The position numbers and the translations under genes were made by a program. From Gemmatimonadota bacterium (GTDB lineage Bacteria; Latescibacterota; UBA2968; GCA-2709665), in assembly GCA_028874335.1 (NCBI GenBank), contig JAPPJY010000010.1, forward strand, positions 1 through 37,323: DNA of 37,323 bases, in the 5' to 3' direction. The first letter of the stretch is position 1, and each line of letters starts with the position of its first letter. This document shows, in pieces, positions 14,096 through 23,172 of the stretch. The notes beneath the pieces were generated by a model. That model was not told the DNA's origin. It worked only from the letters and a program-made list of their open reading frames with translations, and did no database searches.

Positions 14096-16531
14096 ATGAT
14101 TCGCCACAACTTCACCATCGCGATACGGAATGCATATAAAGGGGGAGTATACTCCATAATAAATATCGTTGGACTTGGGCTCGGACTGGCCTGCAGTAGC
14201 ATTATTCTGCTCTATGTCCAGAGAGAACTGAAGTTTGATAGATTTGGGGATCGGGCCAACAGGATCTATCGCGTGCTTAGAGAATCGACGGACGGCAGTG
14301 GAACAGCGGTACAAGCCGGTACATCTGGACCTTTAGGTCCGGCGCTTCTGGATGATTTCCCGGAGATTGAAAAGGTTGTACAGGTTAGTGGGTACGGAGA
14401 TCAGTTGTGGACCCTCTGTGATGGCCAAAATCGCTACCACGACGCCGGTCGTGTCTGGATGGCAACGCAGGACTTCCTGGAGTTCTTCGACCTGCATATG
14501 ATTTTCGGGAGAGCCGAAACAGCTCTTCATGAACCATACTCCATGGTCGTGTCTGAGGAGGTGGCACGCGCTTACTTTGGCAACCGAGACCCGATCGGCG
14601 AGATAGTTCAGGTAGAGTCCTCCTGGGCTGAAGGACACTACAAGGTGACTGGCGTCGTTAGAGTCCCAAGGGAATCATCCTTGAGGTTTGACATCCTGTA
14701 TTCACGAAGGACACCAATACCGTCCGATTGGTTGAGACGTCAATGGGAAGAATGGCAAGTAACGAATCGCCTTAGACCAATCCAGACCTTTGTTCTTCTG
14801 CGGAAAAATGTAGATGCGATGGCGTTGGATTCTAAACTCCGAAGTTTTGTTGAAAGGCGATTTGGTACTGAGACGAGTAAATGGAATCGATACCATCTTC
14901 AAGCAATCTCCAGAATCCATCTCCATACATCCCGTGACTACCCGGATGTGGCACTTGGAATTGACAGGGAATTCCTGGGGATAGATTATCGTGACATCAT
15001 GGAAGTGTATGTTTTTTCAGCGATTGCCTTCTTGATTCTGGGAATCGCTTCCGCCAACTACGTGAATCTGGCCACAGCACGAGCTACGATGAGAGCAGAA
15101 GAGATGGCTATCCGAAGTGCTTTAGGCGCGAATGTGGGAAATCTAATCTGTCATCTTTTCTCGGAGTTTCTGGTAGTGGCTGTCACATCGTTTATCCTTG
15201 CTCTGGGCTTGATGGAGATTGCCGACAATCACGGCCTGTTTCTTGAATTGGGATTCTCCGTGAATTTAGACATGAATACGATGATCACTGTAGGACTGAT
15301 TACCGTATTTTCTGGGATCGCCGCTGGAGGGTATTCCTCCATTGTGGTGACCAGGTTCGCGCTCAACCAGGCGTTTACAAGACACTCTACCGGGACGTAC
15401 AAGATACGACTCTGGAACAGGTTCGTGGTCGTCCAACATAGCATCGCAATCCTCCTGGTGATTCTGGCGCTAACGGTCCATCGCCAAGTTTCCCATCTGC
15501 AGTCAAAGGAACTTGGTTTCGAACCGCAAGGCTTAATCCAAATTCCCATCTTCAGGCTTGACCGGACCAGAAAAGTTGAAGACATGACAACACACCTGGC
15601 AGCCCGGTATGGAACCGTTAAGGAAGCATTTCTCGATTGCGCTGGAGTGATTCAAGCCACAGCTCACAGGGAGGCAATGGGGGCACAGGGTGGAGTCATG
15701 CGAGACATTGTGCTTGATGGTGGTGATGTGTTGCGTGCCCTGGTTCAGGAGGCAGATGAAGACTTCGTGAGTACGTATGGGCTCGAACTCTTGGAGGGAC
15801 GGACGTTCGGTAGAGCGGGGTTGGTCGGGGAAGTCCAACTCATCGTTAACGAGCAAGTAACAAAAAGACAGGGGGAGAGGGCGGGTGTTGGCGAGATATT
15901 TGGGCCAGGCACGATTGTTGGAGTCGTTCGAGACTTCAATAGCCGTCCCCTGCGCGAGGAAATTGGCCCTTACATCATTCGCAATCGCAGTCTGTTTAAC
16001 TACCTGACGCTGCGGATTGGACAAGAAAGCATTGATAGCACTTTGTCTGCAATAGAAAGTAAGTGGTATGAGTTCGTTCCAGATCGACCATTTGAGTATT
16101 CGTTCGTCGAAACGACACTTCATCATGCCTATCAGCCGGAGAGGACGTTTGGGAGTCTCATCGGGGGCTTCTCGGTACTCGCGGTTATCGTTGCGAGTCT
16201 CGGGCTCTTTGGGATTGCTGCTTTCACACTTGCCGAACAGAAGAAGACTATCGGTATCCGAAAAGTGCTTGGCAGCTCGATACACAATGTCATATTGAGA
16301 CTCTCTTGGGAGTATCTTCGGTTGGTAATAGTGGCAAATCTGCTTGCGTGGCCGCTGGCTTATTACCTATCGGAACGATGGCTGCGAGAGTTTCCATATC
16401 GCGTCGATCAGGAAGTTTGGGTTTATGTGGCGAGTGGATGTTTCGCGTTGATTGTAGCATTGGGCACGGTTTTCCTACAGTCACTCAAGGCCGCTACATC
16501 GAATCCAGCGGAAGTCTTAAGACACCCTTAA
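14096..16531 (+). CDS. Large FtsX/MacB-type ABC permease without its own ATPase
   Basis: Inner-membrane protein of 811 residues with two MacB_PCD-plus-FtsX halves. The N-terminal anchor is YSIINIVGLGLGLACSSIIL (about residues 18-37), followed by the periplasmic core with the FDRFGDRANRIYRVLRE hallmark. The first FtsX domain lies around residues 300-430 (VFSAIAFLILGIASANYVNL, then EEMAIRSALGA), and a second periplasmic core and FtsX domain end in IGIRKVLGSS and NPAEVLRHP. Such permeases work with a LolD/MacB-like ATPase to move peptides, lipids or lipoproteins. ATG 14096 follows GAGGTGA. By eye it is less GC-rich than its neighbours. It is related along its length to the permease at 27308. Regulation is probably by sigma-54 and an enhancer-binding protein. 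Confidence 0.92.
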   Translation: MIRHNFTIAIRNAYKGGVYSIINIVGLGLGLACSSIILLYVQRELKFDRFGDRANRIYRVLRESTDGSGTAVQAGTSGPLGPALLDDFPEIEKVVQVSGYGDQLWTLCDGQNRYHDAGRVWMATQDFLEFFDLHMIFGRAETALHEPYSMVVSEEVARAYFGNRDPIGEIVQVESSWAEGHYKVTGVVRVPRESSLRFDILYSRRTPIPSDWLRRQWEEWQVTNRLRPIQTFVLLRKNVDAMALDSKLRSFVERRFGTETSKWNRYHLQAISRIHLHTSRDYPDVALGIDREFLGIDYRDIMEVYVFSAIAFLILGIASANYVNLATARATMRAEEMAIRSALGANVGNLICHLFSEFLVVAVTSFILALGLMEIADNHGLFLELGFSVNLDMNTMITVGLITVFSGIAAGGYSSIVVTRFALNQAFTRHSTGTYKIRLWNRFVVVQHSIAILLVILALTVHRQVSHLQSKELGFEPQGLIQIPIFRLDRTRKVEDMTTHLAARYGTVKEAFLDCAGVIQATAHREAMGAQGGVMRDIVLDGGDVLRALVQEADEDFVSTYGLELLEGRTFGRAGLVGEVQLIVNEQVTKRQGERAGVGEIFGPGTIVGVVRDFNSRPLREEIGPYIIRNRSLFNYLTLRIGQESIDSTLSAIESKWYEFVPDRPFEYSFVETTLHHAYQPERTFGSLIGGFSVLAVIVASLGLFGIAAFTLAEQKKTIGIRKVLGSSIHNVILRLSWEYLRLVIVANLLAWPLAYYLSERWLREFPYRVDQEVWVYVASGCFALIVALGTVFLQSLKAATSNPAEVLRHP

Positions 16532-16633
16532 TTCGTACCGGATGTGATCGAGTCAAGCCCGGTTTTGTTCTTGACAAAAGCACCGGTTTGAAATTGGACA
16601 CAATAGACAGGATTGCGATTGGATCACGGTGGC

Positions 16634-16948
16634 ATGAGAAGGTCCTTTTTCAGGAGTATTGATGGGAGCGTGTTGTCAGTCCTGCGCGTGAGCGATGGCG
16701 CACGAGTGCGCATGAGGAACTTGCCGGAAGGTCAGGATTCCACCCACATTTGGCAGCGGTATGTTCCCGGAATGGTCGGCTACGAGGAGAATGCGTTCTG
16801 TCAGGACAATACCGGAGGAGCCGACTGGAATGATCCGAAAATCGACTTCACGAAATATTCGGACAACGGCGTCATCGGCGATGCGTCCTAAGCGAATGCT
16901 GAATTGGGACCCGGGCGGTGGCACGAGGTCGTCTCCACCGTGCCGTAG
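16634..16948 (+). pseudogene. Remnant resembling the C-terminal part of a creatininase-family amidohydrolase, with internal stop
   Basis: The reading frame holds RVRMRNLPEGQ, then WQRYVPGMVGYEENAF, then DNGVIGDAS and a TAA at 16889-16891. Creatininase-like proteins carry a G-V-I-G-D-x-[ST]-x-A-x-A-E-x-G stretch near their end. The bases after the TAA read ANAELGPGRWHEVV in the same frame, so the stop seems to replace one codon inside a formerly continuous gene. The N-terminal catalytic two-thirds, with the metal-binding His and Asp residues, are missing or scrambled. A short peptide could still start at ATG 16634 or TTG 16613, but it would not be an enzyme. The family match is from memory and moderate. 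Confidence 0.45.
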
Positions 16949-17055
16949 ATATTTAGTGGCGCGCTGTCATAGTGGCTGATGTGGTAATATCAGAACCCAA
17001 TCGATCGGTCGTCCTTAACGGGTACCAACAGCAAAAAGCCCCAGGAGAGTCAAAT

Positions 17056-19164
17056 ATGTCGCGGCCATATACCGTCGATGACCTGCTGAATGTCAACCAG
17101 TTTACCCATCGTTGCCCATGGGATATGTCGCCTGATGGCGGGTTGCTTGCGGTAACACTCAGTCAGGGGAAGCGACGTGTCCCACACGATACCGATAATA
17201 GTCAGGCAAACGGCGCATATATTGTTCTGATCGACGTCGCAACCGGTGAGTCCATAGAGCCGTTTTCCGATCTGCGAATGAGCTGGGCAGGGCGATGGTC
17301 TCCGGATGGACAAACGCTTGCCGCATACGTCTTTGAACAAGATACTCACACCTGCGTAGGTTTGTGGAACAGGCAGACGCGCAAAGTGTCAATTGTATCC
17401 AACGCCTTGATTGCCCGGACTTTCAACTTTGACGTTCCTCAATGGACCCCCAACGGTCGCCGGATCATCGCGCCGCTGATCCCGAACGCTCCTGACGCTA
17501 CTGAAACCTCCGACGTTATTGTGCGGTCTTACACTCCAGGCCGGTCAGCCTCAGATCAGCATAGCCCGTTTTCTTACCAGTCCGGAATGGAGAAGTGCGT
17601 AGGCGTCCTGGAGGTCGAAACAGGCATTGTCAAGGAGTTTGCGACCGGGCTCAGCCCGCTTATACTGCGTATGGCTCCTGATGGGCAAGCCGTCGCGTTT
17701 TTCAATGAGATCTCACATCCCGTGGATCGTCCCCACGTTATTGTCGATGTGAATGTCGTCCCGACTGATGGAAGCGAACCCTATACGGTCGCCAGGAACG
17801 TGCCGGTCAACACCTATGCCTGTCGTTTCTCGTGGTCGCCCGATAGCCAGACGATTTCCTATGTCACAGGTGGAAACCAGGGAGAAACTCCATACCTCTT
17901 CCTGGCAACTGCGGACGGATCAACTGAGCCTGAAAAGGTGACAGAATTCACCTCGTACCTGGGTAACCGCCAAATGCCGTGGTGGTCCGATGACGGAAGG
18001 CGCATTTTATGGCTCCAAAAAGGAAGTTTGTATCACCTGTCCGTCGTGGACGGCCGGAACCGCCAACTCTCCCGAGATTCGACTGGCAATCACCTCAGAA
18101 TAAATGCGATTGCACAACGGTACGGAGAATCAGTCCTTCATACGGATAATCAGGGCAATATTCTTGCCCATGCGACTGACACCGGCGAAAACTCGAATTA
18201 CATCGTCCGCATCCACTCTGCTTCGGGTGAGATGACGAGGGTTTGTCCGGCGCAACATTCAAGTCCTGATGAGTTCACTATGTTCGCATCCCAACGTACA
18301 GTTTTCGCACCTGGCAGAGAAGCGGTACATGCTTACGCTCTCGACAATGGAGCGGCTACGACGCTACATGAAACCAATCCCTGGCGTCGCGACGTGGTTC
18401 AACCGGTGCGCAAGACCATCGAGTTCAAGGATGCGAATGGCCGTGTACAGGAGGCTGCTCTTTTTCTTCCCGATAACGCTCCGGCGGAGGGCCGTCTGCC
18501 CCTGATTGTTAAGATCTATCCCGGGAATTATCTATCAAGAAGCAAACGGCATTTCTCGGAAGCGCAGTTGTTCACGAGTGCCGGATATGCCGCACTATAT
18601 CCGGACTCGATTATGGAGGACAATGACCCGATCGATCAGATCGTAGGCGTAACAGTACCTGCCGTCAATCGAGCCATAGAAATGGGTTTCGCCGACAAGA
18701 GTCGAATCGGCGTCTTGGGACACAGCTATGGTGGTTATGGTGTCATGGTATTGGTTACACACACAAAGGCTTTCCGCGCCGCGGTTGCCAATGCGCCGGC
18801 CGGAATCAATATGACCAGCACGTATCTTGTAGATGTAAATGGAATGGGGTGGTGTGAGGGAAACCAGGCGCGAAATGGAGGAAGTCTATGGGAGAGACAA
18901 AATGAATACATCAAGAACTCGCCGATTTTCGCTTTCGAACAGGTTGAAGCGCCGGTGTTGGTTATATGGGGGACCCAAGACGTGCTATCATCGGCGGGTG
19001 CGAGGGAGACATTTCTCGGTCTCAGGCGACTTGGCAAACGAGTGGAAATGCGAGAATATAAGCGTGAGAGCCATCTTATGACTGATTGGTCGGCTGATGA
19101 TTCCAGGGACTATTACAAGAGCGTGCTCGGCTGGTTCAATCAACACCTGAAAGAGGGGCAATAG
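17056..19164 (+). CDS. S9-family (prolyl oligopeptidase/acylaminoacyl peptidase-like) serine peptidase
   Basis: Peptidase of 702 residues, probably cytosolic. The N-terminal 430 or so residues form a propeller with TolB/WD-like blades (WDMSPDGGLLAV, GRWSPDGQTLAAY, FSWSPDSQTISYV, PWWSDDGRRILW) that gates access. The C-terminal alpha/beta hydrolase domain carries the catalytic triad: S557 in GHSYGGYG, D642 in WGTQDVL and H673 in RESHLM. ATG 17056 follows AGGAGA and is preferred over the in-frame GTG at 16972. It would cleave short peptides or acylated amino acids. It lies between a permease and an exporter cluster, and processing of exported or imported peptides is conceivable but unproven. Confidence 0.93.
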   Translation: MSRPYTVDDLLNVNQFTHRCPWDMSPDGGLLAVTLSQGKRRVPHDTDNSQANGAYIVLIDVATGESIEPFSDLRMSWAGRWSPDGQTLAAYVFEQDTHTCVGLWNRQTRKVSIVSNALIARTFNFDVPQWTPNGRRIIAPLIPNAPDATETSDVIVRSYTPGRSASDQHSPFSYQSGMEKCVGVLEVETGIVKEFATGLSPLILRMAPDGQAVAFFNEISHPVDRPHVIVDVNVVPTDGSEPYTVARNVPVNTYACRFSWSPDSQTISYVTGGNQGETPYLFLATADGSTEPEKVTEFTSYLGNRQMPWWSDDGRRILWLQKGSLYHLSVVDGRNRQLSRDSTGNHLRINAIAQRYGESVLHTDNQGNILAHATDTGENSNYIVRIHSASGEMTRVCPAQHSSPDEFTMFASQRTVFAPGREAVHAYALDNGAATTLHETNPWRRDVVQPVRKTIEFKDANGRVQEAALFLPDNAPAEGRLPLIVKIYPGNYLSRSKRHFSEAQLFTSAGYAALYPDSIMEDNDPIDQIVGVTVPAVNRAIEMGFADKSRIGVLGHSYGGYGVMVLVTHTKAFRAAVANAPAGINMTSTYLVDVNGMGWCEGNQARNGGSLWERQNEYIKNSPIFAFEQVEAPVLVIWGTQDVLSSAGARETFLGLRRLGKRVEMREYKRESHLMTDWSADDSRDYYKSVLGWFNQHLKEGQ

Positions 19165-19235
19165 CAACCGCCTCGGTAAATTCGGATTCCAGGTTTGGAT
19201 GTGCTATCGACCGTGGACGTCTGAGCAACAGTCCC

Positions 19236-19257
19236 TTTCCACCGTGATAGGTGGAAA
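19236..19257. promoter_or_regulatory. Hairpin TTTCCACC-N6-GGTGGAAA between the S9 peptidase and exporter genes
   Basis: Perfect 8-bp arms at 19236-19243 and 19250-19257 around GTGATA, 71 bases after the peptidase stop. There is no U-tract on the + strand. It could be a Rho-independent-like end with a weak tail, an mRNA-stabilising hairpin, or an operator for the adaptor operon. Confidence 0.4.
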
Positions 19258-19422
19258 CGCCAATTCCGATTTATGCCTGCGATTCGATCCTGAACCGCCA
19301 TGGTAGTTGTCATCTATTTCATTGTCATTGGGTTATTTGCCTGACCGCGACACAATGCCTGGGATAGGGAAACTACCCTTTTCGTGAACCTTTCAGTTTA
19401 GCAAGTGTCCAAATCTATACCG

Positions 19423-20658
19423 ATGCCTATGTCACACTCTAAATCGTGTTCGGCACGGCGAGCGCCAACCTCATATGCTTTCCTGATCCTGTACTGTACA
19501 TTCCTTGTTCTGTCCGGATGCGGTCCGGGGCAATCCGGGCGGCCCCCCCTTGTCCACACCCTTTCGAAACAACCCTTTCACATTAGCGTCGACGCGGATG
19601 GCGTATTGGAGGCCAAAAGGGCGACAACGCTGACTGCTCCCCGGCTGCGCCATTGGCGGGAACTCGAGATTTCTTATCTGGCGGAGGAAGGATCTGCCGT
19701 AAACAAGGATGAAGTGGTCGTCAGATTTGATACCCAGCCTTTCGAGAACGACTTTCGGATCGCATACAACGAGCTCGCAATAGCTCGGGCCGATGCCAAC
19801 AAGAAACAAGCGGAACGAAAAGCCCAGCAATTTCTGCTGGAAGCGGACCGTGAAAGCGCGCGTGCCGCCGCGGCGATTTCACGGCTTCAAATGACCAAGC
19901 TCGAATACGTTGCGCCTCGGCTAAGGGAAATCAAACGGCTTGAAGTGGAACGAGACGAGTTGCGAACAAAGAAAATCAGCAAGAAGCTCGAATCGATGGC
20001 AGCGATTCAGAAGGAAGAGCTTGTCCACACGGGCATCCTCATCAAGCAGGCCGAACAAAAGCTCAATGAAGCCGAAGAATCGATCGAGAAGCTGAGCATC
20101 AGAGCGCCAACCGCGGGCATCGTGATCTATGACCGGGGATGGCGAGCCGACAAGCCTCGGGAAGGCGGTGCAAAATACCCCGGAGAAGCCGTCTTGAGAA
20201 TCCCCGATCTGTCTGTAATGCAGGTGACGTTGCAGGTTGACGAAATCCAGTCACAAGGGCTGAAAGCGGGTCAGCATGCGGACGTTGTGATTTCGTCGTT
20301 GAGTACCGACCCGATTTCGGGGAAGGTCGCGCGGGTCGCCCCACGTGCAAAACCGTTGAAGGCCGGTTCCACGGTGAAACAGGTCGAGGTCATCGTGGAA
20401 TTGGATTCCACAAGTTCCGGTTTTACAACCGGGCTTTCCGCACGGGTGCGTATCTTCGTGGAAAAACGGTCTGAGGTTCTCGTTGCGCCGCTTGATTGTG
20501 TATTCCAAGAGGACAGCTTGCATGTCGTCTATATGCGAATGGGAAAGAGATTCGTACCGCGCCGGGTGAATCTGGCGGCCAGGAATTCCGATTTTGCAGT
20601 AATAGAAGGCGACCTGGCTGCTGGTGCGGAACTCGCCCTGCGTCGGCCCCGGGAGTGA
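19423..20658 (+). CDS. Membrane-fusion (HlyD/MacA-like) adaptor protein 1, lipoprotein
   Basis: Periplasmic adaptor of a tripartite exporter, about 411 residues, bridging the inner-membrane permease and the TolC-like channel. A lipoprotein signal is clear: a hydrophobic stretch ending LVLSGC (lipobox, Cys lipidated). Order of domains: lipoyl/barrel half (FHISVDADGVLEAKRATTL), an alpha-helical hairpin of about 120 residues rich in Lys, Glu and Ala, the second barrel half (IRAPTAGIVIYDRGW), then IPDLSVMQVTLQVDE and the membrane-proximal domain. The start is uncertain: ATG 19423, ATG 19429 and GTG 19405 are all in frame with poor ribosome-binding sites. It is the first gene of a run of six exporter genes on the + strand, and two related adaptors follow. 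Confidence 0.9.
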   Translation: MPMSHSKSCSARRAPTSYAFLILYCTFLVLSGCGPGQSGRPPLVHTLSKQPFHISVDADGVLEAKRATTLTAPRLRHWRELEISYLAEEGSAVNKDEVVVRFDTQPFENDFRIAYNELAIARADANKKQAERKAQQFLLEADRESARAAAAISRLQMTKLEYVAPRLREIKRLEVERDELRTKKISKKLESMAAIQKEELVHTGILIKQAEQKLNEAEESIEKLSIRAPTAGIVIYDRGWRADKPREGGAKYPGEAVLRIPDLSVMQVTLQVDEIQSQGLKAGQHADVVISSLSTDPISGKVARVAPRAKPLKAGSTVKQVEVIVELDSTSSGFTTGLSARVRIFVEKRSEVLVAPLDCVFQEDSLHVVYMRMGKRFVPRRVNLAARNSDFAVIEGDLAAGAELALRRPRE

Positions 20659-20680
20659 TTTCATCGCGCTGGAATTTGTA

Positions 20681-21916
20681 ATGAGAACGCCGAATTCCCT
20701 GTTCCGTCCCCTTGGTCTGGCAGCGCTGACCGCTTGCGCAGGCGTAAGCGCGCCGTCAGTCGAGACCTATACTGTCAAGCCTGGGGAGTTTGCCAGCAAC
20801 CTCATTGTTACCGGAGAACTCGAAGCGGTCCGGTCCGTGGTGGTTATGGCGCCGCCCATCGACTGGCGATTTGGCGAACTCAAGATTGTAAAGCTCGTGG
20901 ACGATGGCAAGCAGGTTGAGAAAGGGGATCTACTCGTTCAATTTGACGAAGGCGAAGTACAGAAAGCCATAACCGAGGCAGAGTCCAACCTTGAAATCGC
21001 CGAGGCCGAACTGCGTAAAGCCCGCGCCAAAGGCAATTCCGAGGTCGAAGGCCTTGAGATCGATCTCGACATAAGTCGCATTAGCCGGGAAATCGCCCGT
21101 TTAAAGCTGGAACAGGCGTTATTCAAGGCCGAAATAGATCGCAAACAGGATGAGTTTCGGTTTGAGGAAGCCGGCATCAAGCTGGAACAGGCCGCTCGGG
21201 AATTGGAGAACAGAAAGAACATCCACCGTGAAGAAATCAGCAAACTGAAGTTGAAACTGCAGCAGGAACAGGACAAATTGAACGCCGCGAAGAATACGCT
21301 TGCGATGCTTACAGTCACGGCGCCGGCGTCCGGCATCGCGATCCTTCGCAAGAATCCTTATACTCGCAACAAATATCAGGTCGATGACCAGGTCTATTCG
21401 GGTTGGCCGGTCATTGGCCTGCCGGACCTGAGCCAGATGAAGGCGAAGGTTCAAGCGAGCGAGATCGAAATCGCCAAGGTTAAAGTCGATCAACGGGCTG
21501 CGGTCACCCTTGACGCGTATCCCGATACCACGTTCTCGGGACGAGTGATCGAAATCGCCTTGCTTGCACGGAACAAGTCGAAGGAAGTGAAGGTCAAGGT
21601 ATTCGACGTCGTCGTAAAGCTGGACGGACACGACGAAAGACTGATGCCCGGGATGACAGTCAGCTGCCAACTCCTTGTAAAGAGGATTCCGGACGCGCTG
21701 TCCATTCCTCTTCCTGCCGTATTTGAACAAAACGGGAAACCGATCGTATATCGTCGAACCGGAAGGAGATTTGAGGCGCAAGCGGTCTCCCTTGGTGAGG
21801 AAAACGACACCCATGTGGTCGTGGACAGCGGCCTGTCGAACGGTGATGAAATCGCCCTGACAGATCCCACCGCGATCGTCGAATCGCTCTATACTGGAGA
21901 GGGTGAGCCACGATGA
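20681..21916 (+). CDS. Membrane-fusion (HlyD/MacA-like) adaptor protein 2, lipoprotein
   Basis: Second adaptor of the same family, 411 residues. ATG 20681 opens a short signal with lipobox LTAC, so it should be an outer- or inner-membrane-anchored lipoprotein facing the periplasm. Domains: barrel half (YTVKPGEFASNLIVTGELEA), a long charged coiled-coil hairpin of about 145 residues (SNLEIAEAELRKARAKG through EQDKLNAAKNTLAML), barrel return (APASGIAIL), VIGLPDLSQMKAKVQASEIE, and a membrane-proximal domain ending RLMPGMTVSCQLLV. It begins 22 bases after adaptor 1 and ends with an ATGA overlap with adaptor 3. It resembles adaptor 3 more than adaptor 1, as judged from IGLPDLS and PGMTVSC. Confidence 0.92.
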   Translation: MRTPNSLFRPLGLAALTACAGVSAPSVETYTVKPGEFASNLIVTGELEAVRSVVVMAPPIDWRFGELKIVKLVDDGKQVEKGDLLVQFDEGEVQKAITEAESNLEIAEAELRKARAKGNSEVEGLEIDLDISRISREIARLKLEQALFKAEIDRKQDEFRFEEAGIKLEQAARELENRKNIHREEISKLKLKLQQEQDKLNAAKNTLAMLTVTAPASGIAILRKNPYTRNKYQVDDQVYSGWPVIGLPDLSQMKAKVQASEIEIAKVKVDQRAAVTLDAYPDTTFSGRVIEIALLARNKSKEVKVKVFDVVVKLDGHDERLMPGMTVSCQLLVKRIPDALSIPLPAVFEQNGKPIVYRRTGRRFEAQAVSLGEENDTHVVVDSGLSNGDEIALTDPTAIVESLYTGEGEPR

Positions 21917-23172
21917 ACCTCAAATCCGGCGTGCCGGGAACCGACGAACAACCTGCTCGCAGTCACGCCGACAGATTGCGCGGGCTCGGCCGCTCTCTTC
22001 TTGTACCTGCGATTCTGCTTGCCCAGAACCGATGCGGCGAACTGGAACATCAGTTCGCACGGGTCGAGGGAGGTCGCTTTCGGTCTACGTTGAAGGAAAC
22101 CGGAGAGCTGCAGGCCGTCCGGTACACCATCATCCCCATGCCCCATTTCAACTGGCAGTACGGCCGTCCGAAGATAACCAACCTGGAGCCCGAAGGCACT
22201 CTCGTCAGTAAGGGCGACCTGGTGGGGAATATTGAGGCTTCGGGCGTCGTCCAGGCAATGGGCCGCAAGGAGGGCGACCTTGCCATCGGACGGGCCGACC
22301 TCAACAAAATGCGCGTTCAGCACGGGAGCGAAGTCAAGGAATTGGAGGGTAGGATACGTTCGGCCGAATCGTCCCTCCGCATGGCGGCAATCGACGAGCA
22401 ACGTGTTCGCTTTGAATCCGAGTCTCAGAAGAAACTCAAGGCTTTTGATAAGCAGATCAAACATCTGACTCTACGTAAGTTGCGTGGAAAACTCGAAACC
22501 GTAAGACTTGTCCATGCAGAGGATCTGAAGATTCACCGGGCAAAGATCAGAAAAATCGAGTCGGCGGTCGATATGGCCCGCCGGACCCTCGAGAGCTTCG
22601 ACTTGAGAGCGCCGGCTGAAGGCTTGATCGAATACAGACAGAATCGGCAGACCGGTCAGAAAGTCGCTGCGGGCGACCAGTTGTGGCCCGGTACCCCCAT
22701 TGTCGGTCTGCCGGACCTGAGTCGCATGAAGGCCCGGACGTGGGTCGGTGAGGCCGACATCGAGAAGGTAACGCTGAAACAAAGGGTCCGACTGAGGTTG
22801 GACGCATTCCCCAAGTTTGAGTTTTCGGGCCACGTTACCGAAGTCAGCCGTATCGGGCGGCGCAAGGACAAAAACGACAAGAGCAAAGTCTTCGCCATTG
22901 AAGTGTTGGTGCATGAATCGGATCCGCTCTTGCGACCGGGTATGACCGTAAGCTGTGAATTCATGGTGGCAGACCTGGATGACGCTCTGTTTGTGCGGAG
23001 CGATTGTATCCACCGGGACAACGGCGAGTTCGTTGTATACGTGAAACGGATCTGGGGACTTAAACGCGTTCCCGTCAGCCTTGGACCTCGCAGCAAACGT
23101 ACTGTCGTCATATCCGGCGACGTCTCGGTCGGCGACAGGGTTGTCAGGTCTGACAGGGAGGGCTCGTCCTGA
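21913..23172 (+). CDS. Membrane-fusion (HlyD/MacA-like) adaptor protein 3, degenerate lipobox
   Basis: Third adaptor in tandem, 419 residues. Its ATG overlaps the stop of adaptor 2 (ATGA at 21913-21916), so translation is coupled. The N-terminus has a modest hydrophobic segment (SLLVPAILLAQNRCGE) with a Cys at the place of the lipidated Cys, but -3 to -1 are Q-N-R, which is not a working lipobox by the usual rule. It may be anchored as an uncleaved helix or exported unlipidated. The rest keeps the fold: ETGELQAVRYTIIPMPH, a helical hairpin of about 125 residues, APAEGLIEYR, VGLPDLSRMKARTWVGEADI and PGMTVSCEFMV. Its stop TGA shares a base with the ATG of the next permease gene. Confidence 0.9.
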   Translation: MNLKSGVPGTDEQPARSHADRLRGLGRSLLVPAILLAQNRCGELEHQFARVEGGRFRSTLKETGELQAVRYTIIPMPHFNWQYGRPKITNLEPEGTLVSKGDLVGNIEASGVVQAMGRKEGDLAIGRADLNKMRVQHGSEVKELEGRIRSAESSLRMAAIDEQRVRFESESQKKLKAFDKQIKHLTLRKLRGKLETVRLVHAEDLKIHRAKIRKIESAVDMARRTLESFDLRAPAEGLIEYRQNRQTGQKVAAGDQLWPGTPIVGLPDLSRMKARTWVGEADIEKVTLKQRVRLRLDAFPKFEFSGHVTEVSRIGRRKDKNDKSKVFAIEVLVHESDPLLRPGMTVSCEFMVADLDDALFVRSDCIHRDNGEFVVYVKRIWGLKRVPVSLGPRSKRTVVISGDVSVGDRVVRSDREGSS

